From GCA-2748575 sp965222725 (GTDB lineage Bacteria; Pseudomonadota; Gammaproteobacteria; Pseudomonadales; Ketobacteraceae): 64,000 nucleotides of DNA. The stretch's first letter is position 1. Each line of letters begins with the position of its first letter. Location: NCBI GenBank assembly GCA_965222725.1, contig OZ244969.1, positions 3,534,001 through 3,598,000 of the forward strand, read 5' to 3'. A program made the translations under genes and the position numbers. The notes below the pieces were generated by a model. It was not told the DNA's origin. It searched no databases and worked only from the letters and a program-made list of their open reading frames with translations. This document shows positions 44,464-53,293 of this stretch, one piece after another.

Positions 44464-44779
44464 CATGGCAATTTGAGGTGGCGCGAATCTTATACAAAAA
44501 GACCTTTGGATACCATGGGTTTGAACAGTTAAATACGTAAAAACGGGGCAAAATGGTGCGTTTAATTGTGCAATGGTGGTGCAAAATCGCCAATCCGGAC
44601 TGCCTGTAACCTGAGACGTTAGTTTTTACTGCCCGTAAACCCGGGAGATGTGGGTCAGGGTTGCAGCCAAACCGGGTTAGGCATTATATTTGCTTGCGTC
44701 TTTCGGCCTAGTTTCTTTATGTATTTCAGGTAATTCCAACTTTTCAGGTAACTCCATCTCGCATTTTGGGGGTAGTTTT
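44464..44779. other. intergenic region between nhaD leader and the next gene
   Basis: This stretch holds the nhaD promoter region and that of the divergent unknown gene. It is A+T-rich around 44500-44590. GGGGGTAG (44768-44775) is the likely ribosome binding site of the gene at 44780. I see no supported ORF or RNA gene. Confidence 0.5.
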
Positions 44780-45229
44780 ATGTTCCAGCACAGGTCCTGG
44801 ATTTTACAGCGGTCCAATATTGAGCTGTTGCGGGAATGTCAGCGGCTGATTCAGGAGCAGTTTTCGGAAAAACTGTCGCTGACCCAAACGGATTTGATTG
44901 AGCGGATTTTCCTTTTTTCACTGCGCAGCAGTAACCCGCGATTTAACGAAACAGTTAAGCGGCTGAAGGATTCTCTGGAGGAGGCGTCTTACGATTTGTC
45001 TGAGCTGCCGGGGCATGCGCCTACCGCTATTACGCCTCCCGAACCGGCTGTGGGTGAATCCGTGGCGGATACACGTGGGCGGGAAAAGGTTTACCGGGGG
45101 CGACGGGTGGCTGTCAGCGTGCCGGAAGCGGAAGCCGGGCCGGTTCCCGAGTTGCCGCTGGGGGATGAAGTGACCGAAACCAGCAAGCGCCGCCGCCGGG
45201 TATATCGCGGGCGGGTGGTTGAAGGCTGA
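44780..45229 (+). CDS. hypothetical protein with repeated YRGR motif at the C-terminus
   Basis: I do not recognise this 149-residue protein. The first ~70 residues are helical and charged (RSNIELLRECQRLIQEQFSEK; NETVKRLKDSLEEASYDLSELPG). The C-terminal half is low complexity and contains two copies of a basic motif, KVYRGRRVAV (about residues 81-90) and RRVYRGRVVEG at the very end, separated by acidic Glu/Pro-rich sequence. The basic repeats might contact nucleic acid or a partner protein. The ATG at 44780 has GGGGGTAG before it; a longer form from 44690 is less likely. Confidence 0.7.
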   Translation: MFQHRSWILQRSNIELLRECQRLIQEQFSEKLSLTQTDLIERIFLFSLRSSNPRFNETVKRLKDSLEEASYDLSELPGHAPTAITPPEPAVGESVADTRGREKVYRGRRVAVSVPEAEAGPVPELPLGDEVTETSKRRRRVYRGRVVEG

Positions 45230-45359
45230 ACTCAGGCTTGGCACCGCTGCGGCCAGGGTGCCGGCCCTGTCAGTTTTGGTCAATGGGTTATGATGCTTCT
45301 GGTTACTGTGGATACCCCGCTGTTTTGCTATGGTGACACCCTTACCACAGGAGGGAATC

Positions 45360-45911
45360 ATGAACAGCCAAGTAAATCTGGAAGCTATTATCGAGAGCGC
45401 GGGTAATAAAGTTATTACGACAGATGCAGCCCTGGCCTATTTCGATGCGCTGGAGCCAGTCACCACCGAAGAAATGCTGGGCAAATGGCGTGGTCGCGGG
45501 TTTCCTACCCACCACCCCATGGATGGCCTGCTGGAAAACTTTGAATGGTGGGGCAAGGAATTTGCCAGTACCGAGGAAGTGCATCCGCTGGTGTTCAACA
45601 AGCCCGGTGGCGGTGTACTGAAACTGAACCCGTTCTGGATGCCGTTGAAGTATGCCAGAAACACTGCCCTGGCCCGCAGTGGTTTGTCGCGGTTTTCGTT
45701 CAAGGCACTGATGCCTGTGCTGCAAACCCGCCGCAGCCGTGCCCGCCTGAGAATGCTGGAGCACCGGGGAAAAGTCAGTGCCACCATGGTTTACGATGCC
45801 AAACCCATCAATGACGTATTCCGCAAGATTGATGACGATACCGTATTGGGGCTCATGGATCTGAAAGGCTTGAAAAAGCCTTTCTTTTTCCTGCTGGAGC
45901 GCCACGCCTGA
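45360..45911 (+). CDS. DUF4334 / GXWXG domain protein
   Basis: This 183-residue protein has an N-terminal GXWXG-like segment (TTEEMLGKWRGRGFPTHHPMDGLLE) and a C-terminal DUF4334 segment (RLRMLEHRGKVSATMVYDAKPINDVFRKIDDDTVLGLMDLKG). Both are known as lipocalin-like small-molecule binders of unknown role. GGAGGG gives a strong SD before the ATG at 45360. It lies 98 bp before the esterase gene, in the same direction. Confidence 0.88.
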   Translation: MNSQVNLEAIIESAGNKVITTDAALAYFDALEPVTTEEMLGKWRGRGFPTHHPMDGLLENFEWWGKEFASTEEVHPLVFNKPGGGVLKLNPFWMPLKYARNTALARSGLSRFSFKALMPVLQTRRSRARLRMLEHRGKVSATMVYDAKPINDVFRKIDDDTVLGLMDLKGLKKPFFFLLERHA

Positions 45912-46009
45912 CTGTGACGACAAGCCTGACTTAATAGTCGCCAACTATCTTGTCCTGCCGTTTCCTGTGGTAGCATGCCTGCTCATCACAGGGAACGGGG
46001 GAACCACCA

Positions 46010-46951
46010 TTGAAAGATCTACCAGTTATTGGCGCGGGTATGCGTCAGTCTTCCAGGCTGCTGAATCGGGCACTGATTCGTGGTCTGGCCGGTTTTTTTG
46101 TGGACGAAAAGTTGCCGGTGCAAACCCAGCGGCGCCGGTTCGATGCCCTCAACAAGATTTCCCGTACGCCGAAGGGCGTAGCGGTGGAACAGACCCGTGT
46201 GAACGGCGTACCGGTTGAGGTGATCACCCCTCATCACTTCAGTGGCGATCGCCACCTGATTTATTTCCATGGCGGTGCTTTCTGTGTCGGCGCGCCCAAA
46301 ACCCACCGGGATCTGACGGTGAGCCTGGCGAAAACCCTGGATCGGAAAATCTGGGTGGTGGATTATCGACTGGCCCCGGAACACCCGTTTCCTGCCGGTC
46401 CGCAGGATTGCCTGGCAGTGTATCGGCAGCTTGCCAAAGAGCTGGGGGCTGATCGCGTTGCCCTTGGCGGTGATTCAGCGGGGGGCAATCTGGTACTGGT
46501 GACCCTGTTGATGGCCAGAGATGCCGGACTGCCGCTGCCGGAAGCCGGTGTTCTGTACTCTCCCTGGACTGATCTGCGCTGCTGCTCTGAATCCTACTAC
46601 ACCCAGCGGGACACTGATCCCATGCTCACCGGCCCCTGGTTGCGCCGCATGCGGGAATACTACCGTAATGGCGAAGATGTGCACCGGCCGGAACTGTCGC
46701 CCCTGTTTGCTGATTTGAGAGGCCTGCCGCCACTGTTGCTGCATGTGGGCAGCAATGAAATTCTGCTGAATGATTCATTGAGTCTGGAAGCCCATGTGCG
46801 GGAGCAGGGCGGGCAGATTCACCTGAAAGTATGGGAGTCCCTGTGGCACGTCTTTCATGCGCATGTGCAATACCTGGAAGTAGCGCGGCAGGCCGTGAAA
46901 GAAACCCGCAGCTTCCTGAATCAGGTCAATGTCTCTGCCAGGCGCGCGTAG
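46010..46951 (+). CDS. alpha/beta hydrolase (HSL-family esterase/lipase)
   Basis: This 313-residue enzyme of the hormone-sensitive lipase family (alpha/beta-hydrolase_3) has the oxyanion motif HGGAF, the nucleophile elbow GDSAGGN, the acid region HVGSNEILLND and a C-terminal catalytic His probably in VFHAH. It should cleave carboxylic esters of short to medium acyl chains, in the cytoplasm. The start is TTG at 46010 with GGGG nearby; ATG at 46040 is an alternative. It is followed 61 bp downstream by the condensation-domain acyltransferase, with which it may share a pathway. Confidence 0.9.
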   Translation: MKDLPVIGAGMRQSSRLLNRALIRGLAGFFVDEKLPVQTQRRRFDALNKISRTPKGVAVEQTRVNGVPVEVITPHHFSGDRHLIYFHGGAFCVGAPKTHRDLTVSLAKTLDRKIWVVDYRLAPEHPFPAGPQDCLAVYRQLAKELGADRVALGGDSAGGNLVLVTLLMARDAGLPLPEAGVLYSPWTDLRCCSESYYTQRDTDPMLTGPWLRRMREYYRNGEDVHRPELSPLFADLRGLPPLLLHVGSNEILLNDSLSLEAHVREQGGQIHLKVWESLWHVFHAHVQYLEVARQAVKETRSFLNQVNVSARRA

Positions 46952-47012
46952 TAACTTGTCCAGATCCGCAGCAAGCTATAGTTAACGGAAAGCCCTATTC
47001 AGAAGAAAGCCT

Positions 47013-48371
47013 ATGACGCAGCATCAGCAGACTCCCAGAGAAACCGCCATAGAGCGCCCCCTGGGGGCAACCGAAGACATGTACTGGCGCTTTGATGCCG
47101 TTTCGCCGCTGAATTTTGGTTCGGTGGTTCAGTTGAGGGGTGCATTTTCTACTGAGCAGCTAATTGCCGCACTGAAGGCACTGCAAATGCGCCACCCGCT
47201 GATGCGCGCCCGGATTGAACCGGCAGAAGATGGCACGCCCTGGTTTCGCTCTGAGGTGGGCCCCATTCCCTTGCAGGAAAGCCGCCAGCCTGCCGGCAAT
47301 GAATGGGCGTTGCTGGAAAACGAATTGAATACGCCCTTTGATACCCGGGTGGGCCCGTTGATGCGTTGTGTGCTGATTCGCCATACGGATGAAGAGGCAT
47401 CGCTGATCTGGGTGTATCACCATGCTGCCTGTGACGGTCGTTCGGCGGTGTTCCTGTTACGGGATCTGGTGCAGTCCATCAGCCGGCAGGTGCGGGGTGA
47501 GTCTGCGGATCTTCCTGTGCTGGCGCCGGTTGAATACTATGGTGATCGCATTCATACCCTCAAGGATTACGGCGATTTTGAAGACGGCCTGAAAACCGTA
47601 TGGCGCACACTGCAAACCTCCGCCCGTTTTATGACACGGGTGGGGATTCCCATGGGCGTGCGCAAAGATAATGAACAGCCGTTGAACCAGCAGCGTATTC
47701 TGGTGGAACCCCGTTGGGTCGAACCGGACATAATGAAAAAGGTGGCGGCCAAAGCCAAGGCGGAAGGGGTTACCATTCAATGCGTGCTTAACGCAGCCCT
47801 GTCGTTGACCGTTGCCCAGGATTCTCCCACCAAAACCTTTGAAGTGACCAGCTGCACCCAGGTGCTGGACATTCGCGATCGCCTGCATCCACCCGTGGGG
47901 GAAGACTGCGGTGTGTTTGTAACCGGCGCTACCAGTTTGCATTCGCTGAAACCGGAAACGGATTTCTGGGATTTAACCCGGGATATTCAGCAGCGTTTGA
48001 AGGAAACTCTCAATACCCCGTTACCTTTTTTTCACCCGGCACTGCACCGCAGCTTCGCGCTGATTGGTAAAGCACTGGGGCAGCGTAAAGCCGACGTGTT
48101 CAGTCAAATAATCAAAAGCCTGCATCCGGAAGGCCTGGCCGTATCCAATCTGGGGCAGGTAAAAATAGACGTGGCGGATGCCGCTGTTGACGTTACCGGG
48201 TTTGGCTTTGCCACCAACACCAATGTGTTTAACTATTTCAATACCTCGGCCGCTACACTCAATGGCCGAATGATCTGGAGTTTCAGCGGCAGCACCTTGC
48301 TGGGCCGGGAACGGATTGCGCTGATAGCGGATCACACCATAGAGCGGATCATGCGTGCGCTTGAAGAGTAG
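47013..48371 (+). CDS. condensation-domain / acyltransferase family protein
   Basis: This 452-residue protein shows the HHxxxDG active-site motif as YHHAACDGRS, placing it among condensation-type or alcohol acyltransferases (related in fold to PapA and WS/DGAT proteins). It stands alone, without carrier or adenylation domains. The N-terminal half carries QLRGAFSTEQLIAALKALQMRHPLMRAR, the usual start of such folds, and the C-terminal half has VSNLGQVKIDV. It probably transfers an acyl group to a small alcohol or amine. Placement after an HSL-type esterase suggests an ester metabolism pair. Confidence 0.85.
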   Translation: MTQHQQTPRETAIERPLGATEDMYWRFDAVSPLNFGSVVQLRGAFSTEQLIAALKALQMRHPLMRARIEPAEDGTPWFRSEVGPIPLQESRQPAGNEWALLENELNTPFDTRVGPLMRCVLIRHTDEEASLIWVYHHAACDGRSAVFLLRDLVQSISRQVRGESADLPVLAPVEYYGDRIHTLKDYGDFEDGLKTVWRTLQTSARFMTRVGIPMGVRKDNEQPLNQQRILVEPRWVEPDIMKKVAAKAKAEGVTIQCVLNAALSLTVAQDSPTKTFEVTSCTQVLDIRDRLHPPVGEDCGVFVTGATSLHSLKPETDFWDLTRDIQQRLKETLNTPLPFFHPALHRSFALIGKALGQRKADVFSQIIKSLHPEGLAVSNLGQVKIDVADAAVDVTGFGFATNTNVFNYFNTSAATLNGRMIWSFSGSTLLGRERIALIADHTIERIMRALEE

Positions 48372-48612
48372 CTGCTTCATTTTTGTGCCTGGGCAACCAT
48401 TTTTACGAACTGTGCACTAATGCGAATCAGTTTTCGGTATGGGTTATTCCGCTAAAACGCCGCGGCAAAACCGGATATTGCCGTTAAATCATTAACTTGG
48501 CTCGTCATTAAAGTTGTTGGCACATGGGTTGCAGTACTTTGTGTGTAGTCAGCCTGAAGCATCAGGTTGCGTATGTGCCCAAACTCAACAGCGTTTTTTA
48601 TCGAGGTCCACC

Positions 48613-48717
48613 ATGAAACTGATGAACACTGACGTGCTGTTTAAAATGACTCACCCGGAAGAAGCGGAAACAATGCAGGCCCTGCGAGAGTACCTGGACA
48701 ACATGTACTTTGCCTGA
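48613..48717 (+). CDS. short ORF (34 residues) of unknown function
   Basis: The 34-residue product MKLMNTDVLFKMTHPEEAET... ends DNMYFA. It is acidic and mostly helical in appearance. CGAGG precedes the ATG at good spacing, and two hairpins follow downstream. No family is recognised. Size and SD suit a small protein, but chance cannot be ruled out from one sequence. Confidence 0.4.
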   Translation: MKLMNTDVLFKMTHPEEAETMQALREYLDNMYFA

Positions 48718-48763
48718 GCGGTAACGCTTAAATATTTTTGTTCTTTTTAATTGCTTCCTCTCC

Positions 48764-48811
48764 GGACCCAACGCCCGCTGGGTCCGTCTCACCGGGGACA
48801 GGGATGTCCCC
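48764..48811. repeat. two hairpins in tandem downstream of the short ORF
   Basis: GGACCCA-8-TGGGTCC (48764-48785) and GGGGACA-GGGA-TGTCCCC (48794-48811) are two perfect 7-bp stems 8 bp apart. No T-run follows, so they are not typical intrinsic terminators; they may be REP-like elements or RNA stabilisers. Confidence 0.65.
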
Positions 48812-48948
48812 AACCAATGCCTTAAAAACTGTTTTTCAGGTTAAGCAATAACCGATAGCCGCTGATCACCGTATAAACCCGCTACAACCCAACCCTATAT
48901 TTGCTATATTTACCCCTCTTTCTCCAATCATGGACTTAATGGGTTGTT

Positions 48949-50352
48949 ATGGGTCATTTAGAAGACAAGGTGCTTATCGGCAGTGAAGAATGGTGCAGTT
49001 TTCCTTCATTGGGTATTCCTGCCATCAAGGCCCGGGTAGATTCCGGTGCCAAGACTTCTTCCATTCATGCATTCAATATTCAGAGCTTCCGCCGTGGCGG
49101 CATGCTGTGGGTAAGTTTTGAGGTTCATCCCATCCAGAGTAATCGCAAAGCCGTGGTGCGATGTGAGCGGCCGGTTATCGACAAGCGCAAAGTCAAAAGC
49201 TCCAGCGGCGTTGCCGAAACCCGTTATGTGATCCAGGTGCCCATGAAAGTGGCAGACCACACCTGGGATGTGGAGCTGACTCTGGCCAACCGCGACTCCA
49301 TGGGGTATCGCATGCTGCTGGGTCGCGAAGCCATGAGCGGCCGCATGGTGGTAGATCCCTCCGCCAGTTTTATTCTGGGGGATATTACCGAAGAGCAGCT
49401 GGACACCTGGTATGGTTACACCGAGCAGGAAAAGCACGGTCTGAAAATCGGTTTGCTGGCCAGTGATCCGGAACTTTACAGCAACCAGCGCCTGTTGGAA
49501 GCGGGTGAAGAGCGCGGCCATCAGATGGAGTTTCTGAATATCCGCCAGTGTTATATGAAGGTGGATGATGAAACCCCGGAAGTGCATTACCGCGGTGGTG
49601 CTGTTATTAAAGATCTGGATGCGGTAATTACCCGGATTCGTCCCAGCGCTACTTTTTATGGCTGTGCTCTGGCACGGCAGTTTGAAAGTATGGGCGTGTA
49701 CACGGTGAATTCATCAGAAGCCATTGCCCAGTCCCGGGATAAATTGTTTTCTCTGCAGTTAATGCTGAAAAGCGGTATCGGTATTCCCACCACCGGTTTT
49801 GCCAGTTCACCCATGGATACCGGCGATCTGATCGACATGGTGGGCGGCGCGCCCTTGATTGTAAAACTGCTGGAAGGCACTCAGGGCCGTGGTGTGGTGC
49901 TGGCAGAAACCCGCAAGGCGGCAGAGAGTGTTATCAATGCCTTTAAATCCCTGAAAGCCAACCTGCTGGTGCAGGAGTTTATCAAAGAAGCCAATGGCAA
50001 GGACCTGCGCTGCTTTGTGATTGACGGAAAAGTGGTGGCGTCCATCGAACGCCGCGCGGCGCCGGGTGAATTCCGTGCCAATATTCATCAGGGTGGCACT
50101 GCATCTGTTATAAAAATTACTGCGGAAGAAAGAAAACTCGCCACTAAAGCAGCCAAAGCGCTGGGCCTGAAAGTGGCGGGTGTGGATATTATCCGTTCCA
50201 CCAAGGGGCCGTTGTTGCTGGAAGTGAATTCATCCCCCGGGCTGGAAGGTATTGAAGCGGCTACCGGCAAAGACCTGGCCGGTCTGGTGCTGGCGTCCAT
50301 TGAAAACAAACTGGGCTGGAAGCGCAAGCTGAGTAAACCACTGGAAGGCTGA
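48949..50352 (+). CDS. RimB-like protease domain fused to RimK ATP-grasp glutamate ligase
   Basis: This 467-residue protein joins two domains normally made by separate genes. Residues 1 to about 150 are a RimB/COG4067 retropepsin-like domain (GIPAIKARVDSGAKTSSIHA, with the DSGA active-site motif, and MLLGREAMSGRMVVDP). From about 160 to 455 comes a RimK-type ATP-grasp ligase (KIGLLASDPELYSNQRLLEAG; LIVKLLEGTQGRGVVLAE; metal-binding LLEVNSSPGLEGIE). RimK adds Glu residues to ribosomal protein S6 in E. coli, and RimB is reported to trim or modulate such tails. The fusion would couple addition and removal. The start is ATG at 48949. It has its own terminator at 50395. Confidence 0.9.
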   Translation: MGHLEDKVLIGSEEWCSFPSLGIPAIKARVDSGAKTSSIHAFNIQSFRRGGMLWVSFEVHPIQSNRKAVVRCERPVIDKRKVKSSSGVAETRYVIQVPMKVADHTWDVELTLANRDSMGYRMLLGREAMSGRMVVDPSASFILGDITEEQLDTWYGYTEQEKHGLKIGLLASDPELYSNQRLLEAGEERGHQMEFLNIRQCYMKVDDETPEVHYRGGAVIKDLDAVITRIRPSATFYGCALARQFESMGVYTVNSSEAIAQSRDKLFSLQLMLKSGIGIPTTGFASSPMDTGDLIDMVGGAPLIVKLLEGTQGRGVVLAETRKAAESVINAFKSLKANLLVQEFIKEANGKDLRCFVIDGKVVASIERRAAPGEFRANIHQGGTASVIKITAEERKLATKAAKALGLKVAGVDIIRSTKGPLLLEVNSSPGLEGIEAATGKDLAGLVLASIENKLGWKRKLSKPLEG

Positions 50353-50394
50353 ACTGACGTTGTCAGAAAAGCCAAAAGCCGTCTGAAAGGCAAA

Positions 50395-50428
50395 GAAAAA
50401 TGCCCCGGTGACTTCGGGGCATTTTTTT
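50395..50428 (+). terminator. terminator after the RimB-RimK gene
   Basis: ATGCCCCG and CGGGGCAT pair around a 7-nt loop, flanked by AAAAA and a run of T. Confidence 0.93.
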
Positions 50429-50464
50429 ATCTGGAAAATTATAGCCTGTGTGGCGTATTGATAT

Positions 50465-51901
50465 TCAGTTCCCCACGCAGCTATCCGGGCGCTTGCCGGT
50501 AAAGCTTTCATACACCGAACGGAACAGGTTGCAACGAGCATCACTGCTGGCGCTGGCAATACCCGCCTTATCTGAACTGGCCATGGCATCCCGCAGGGCA
50601 ACGGCCAGATCGACAACCGTTACGGGTTCATACTCTTCATGGTGCCCGGTGCCGGCAACGGCGGCCGGTGTGGCTGTGCCTGTCAATCTTTCGCGGGCCG
50701 TATCACGGAGCGCTTCAAACTCCGGAATCCGGTCTGCCATGGTAATGTAATCTTGATAGTAGTCCGGGTTAGCCTGAATATCGGCAATCGTTGGCAGGCG
50801 ATCGGAATTCAGGTTAATAAAGGTTTGGTTGTCTTCAATCCGCTGTCCCTGTGAAGGGTGATTCAGGAAGCGCCAGTCCAGGGTGGCCTCGTCAATGGGA
50901 AAGAGCCAGAGAATGGTTTCGAAGGCGCTGTTCAGTGCCAGCGGATTGTAACCACTGGCAAACAGGTTCAGGATAGCGGCTTCGTCTGCCTGGCATTCAG
51001 CGTAGCGGGCAAAGGCCGTGTGCTGAAACGCCAGCCAGGGGTCTACTGCCCACAGGGACTGCACGCCGGGTAATCCGCCAATGCCGCCGGCAATATCATC
51101 GGGAATGGGGGGCAGGCTGTCGGCATCCGGATAGGCCTGCACATAGGCTTCGGGGTTAATCACCACAAACTCATCGTAGGCAGCCCGCTGTTTGTTGTTG
51201 CAGGCGCTGGCTACATTCTGTTTGTGCGGATCACGGGTTTCCGGAGAATAAGGGCTGTCTGGATCGTCGCTATAGGTAAAACCGATGTAGGGTGCCGCTG
51301 TATCGTTATAGGTTTCGCTCACATCCGGGTTATTTTCCTCGTTAATGTCTCGCGGCCATTGCCAGCTCACCAGCCCGGGTATGGCCAGGCAAAAGTCCAC
51401 CACCGTTTGCAGTGCCTGCCCGGTGTCGTAGTCCTCCAGCCCGGAATCGCTCAGGCGGCTGGCCAGCATCACTTCAAGGTATTCCGCCAGTTCCATGGGG
51501 TCGGTTTTATCCATATGAGCCAGCTCGTGGGCAATAATCCCTGCCAGGGCCGCTTCATCGTCTGTCATGGCGTAAACTCCGCTGAAGGCTGCCAGGTAGC
51601 CGCCACCGGTGGTAAATGCGTTGGGCATGGGGGAATCCAGCAGAGTGGTTTTTACGGTCCAGGGAAATTGCTGGTAACGGCTGCTTAGCAGCTCATCCAC
51701 AATGCCTTCGATCACCGTTACCCGCGGATCGTCGTCGGGTACCACAGGCAGATCAAGCATGCTGGTGTTGAGTTTGAAACTGCATTCGCCAAACACGCGG
51801 GCCATTTCGGCACTGTTCTCGGGATCGGGGCGGGGGGCACAGGCGCTCAGGGTCAGCGCGCTGATCAGAATCAGCAGGCGCCAGTATCGGATCTTGAACA
51901 T
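50465..51901 (-). CDS. M48-family metallopeptidase lipoprotein
   Basis: This 478-residue lipoprotein has a signal and lipobox LSAC (LILISALTLSAC), so it is anchored in the envelope. The zinc site is AGIIAHELAHMDK (HExxH), and the third ligand is the Glu in YAECQADEAA, as in M48/BepA-like peptidases. A ~180-residue low-complexity insertion rich in Asp, Pro and Asn separates them, making the protein longer than typical M48 periplasmic members. It probably degrades misfolded or unassembled envelope proteins. Its 5' side faces the divergent Rieske gene and the long dyad. Confidence 0.9.
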   Translation of the reverse strand: MFKIRYWRLLILISALTLSACAPRPDPENSAEMARVFGECSFKLNTSMLDLPVVPDDDPRVTVIEGIVDELLSSRYQQFPWTVKTTLLDSPMPNAFTTGGGYLAAFSGVYAMTDDEAALAGIIAHELAHMDKTDPMELAEYLEVMLASRLSDSGLEDYDTGQALQTVVDFCLAIPGLVSWQWPRDINEENNPDVSETYNDTAAPYIGFTYSDDPDSPYSPETRDPHKQNVASACNNKQRAAYDEFVVINPEAYVQAYPDADSLPPIPDDIAGGIGGLPGVQSLWAVDPWLAFQHTAFARYAECQADEAAILNLFASGYNPLALNSAFETILWLFPIDEATLDWRFLNHPSQGQRIEDNQTFINLNSDRLPTIADIQANPDYYQDYITMADRIPEFEALRDTARERLTGTATPAAVAGTGHHEEYEPVTVVDLAVALRDAMASSDKAGIASASSDARCNLFRSVYESFTGKRPDSCVGN

Positions 51902-52019
51902 GATGGAGGATTCCGGTTGTTATTTTTATTGGTTGCTCTTTTTTTCGTACTACGATGCTACTCAATCCCGCCGGCGCGCTCAACCTGATGTTGAGTATCA
52001 ATCGCCTTCTGAAATCTGT

Positions 52020-52065
52020 TTTGGTCTACATCGTATACCAATATAGGTATACGATGTAGACCAAA
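52020..52065. promoter_or_regulatory. 20-bp perfect dyad between the M48 and Rieske genes
   Basis: The left arm 52020-52039 and right arm 52046-52065 are exact reverse complements around AATATA. It lies 118 bp after the M48 gene start and 131 bp before the Rieske gene start. GTATAC, itself a palindrome, is nested in each arm. No T-run follows. Length and position suit a large operator or a paired regulator site for one or both divergent genes. Confidence 0.7.
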
Positions 52066-52196
52066 TAAAGCTTTGTAAAACAATAGCTTAAAATATCCAT
52101 GTGAATTTTATTGATTTGGGTCAATGGTGCTGTTTGGAATCCCGATAAGCTGTTCGGAAACAATAACAGCAACCGCCTCACAAAGAGTACAAGCCC

Positions 52197-53282
52197 ATGA
52201 CCCAGATCGCCAAACCCTACATCATCAAGTCAGACCCGGTGGAAGAGCGTTATGCCCGGGGCTGGCACTGCATCGGATTGAGCACCGATTTCGATAACGT
52301 GCCCGTGGCCATGCATTATTTTGGCAAGAAGCTGGCGGTTTACCGGGGGGATCAGGACAAGGCGCTTCATGTACTGGATTCCTATTGCCCCCATATGGGC
52401 GCAGACCTCAGCCGCGGGGTGGTAAAGCACGATTCCCTGCGTTGCCCGTTTCATGACTGGAGCTGGGGCCCGGATGGCCGCTGCAACAACATTCCCTATG
52501 CCGACCGCATTCCCGACAAGGCGGTGATCGGCGCCTATCACATCACGGAAGTAAACGGACTGGCCTTTGTATGGCACGACCCGGAAGGTAACCCGCCCAT
52601 TCCTGAACAGTATCCGCAACGTATTGAAGATTACTACAGCGGTGAATGGACCGAATGGAACCTGGCGAAGTTCACCATTCATTCCAACTGCCGGGAGCTG
52701 GTGGACAACATGGCAGATATGGCTCACTTCGGTCCGGTGCATTATTCCCAGGTGGAATCCTTCCGCAATATTCAGGAGGGCCACACCTTTACCCAGATCA
52801 TGAGCGGCGGCCACGACATCCTGGCGGAAGAGGGCCAGGGTTTTACCTCAATGGCCCGTTACGAAGGCCCCGCCTATATGACCACCACCATGACCGGCTC
52901 TATGGAAGGCAAGGACATTGTCACCCATCTGCTGGTAACCCATGTACCGGTTAATACGGAAGAGTTCGATATTCGCCTGGGTGTAATGATGAAAAAGATC
53001 GAAGGCGTCAGCGACGAGCAGAACCAGGCCATGGTGGATCAGTACACCCAGATGGCGGTGGATTCTTTTATTCAGGACGTGGATATCTGGAATAACAAGA
53101 TTCGGGTGGACAACCCCCTGCTGTGTGATGGCGATGGCCCGATCCATATGGTGCGTAAATGGTACAGCCAGTTTTATATGAATGTGGCCGACATTCCCAA
53201 AGGATTGCAGGCCCATAAAGAGCGCGAAACAAAAATCAAATACAAGCGCAATCCTGAAGCCTCGGGTGAACTCAACCAGTAA
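52197..53282 (+). CDS. Rieske-type non-heme iron oxygenase, KshA-like
   Basis: This 361-residue oxygenase component resembles KshA, the 3-ketosteroid 9-alpha-hydroxylase oxygenase. The Rieske [2Fe-2S] motif is C-P-H in DSYCPHMGADLS and C-x2-H in RCPFHDWSWG. The mononuclear iron site is NMADMAHFGPVH, with two His in the usual spacing. The phrase RGWHCIGLSTDFDNVPVAMHYFGKKL matches the KshA N-terminus. No reductase (KshB) gene is nearby, so electrons must come from elsewhere. The substrate may be steroid-like but is not proven. The ATG at 52197 has only a weak SD (AAGAG). It is first in a four-gene cassette. Confidence 0.9.
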   Translation: MTQIAKPYIIKSDPVEERYARGWHCIGLSTDFDNVPVAMHYFGKKLAVYRGDQDKALHVLDSYCPHMGADLSRGVVKHDSLRCPFHDWSWGPDGRCNNIPYADRIPDKAVIGAYHITEVNGLAFVWHDPEGNPPIPEQYPQRIEDYYSGEWTEWNLAKFTIHSNCRELVDNMADMAHFGPVHYSQVESFRNIQEGHTFTQIMSGGHDILAEEGQGFTSMARYEGPAYMTTTMTGSMEGKDIVTHLLVTHVPVNTEEFDIRLGVMMKKIEGVSDEQNQAMVDQYTQMAVDSFIQDVDIWNNKIRVDNPLLCDGDGPIHMVRKWYSQFYMNVADIPKGLQAHKERETKIKYKRNPEASGELNQ

Positions 53283-53293
53283 AGGAGCAGCAA

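Noticed and set aside
47013..48371. Condensation-domain protein read as part of a nonribosomal peptide cluster
   Set aside because: No adenylation, carrier or thioesterase domains are nearby; it stands alone beside an esterase.
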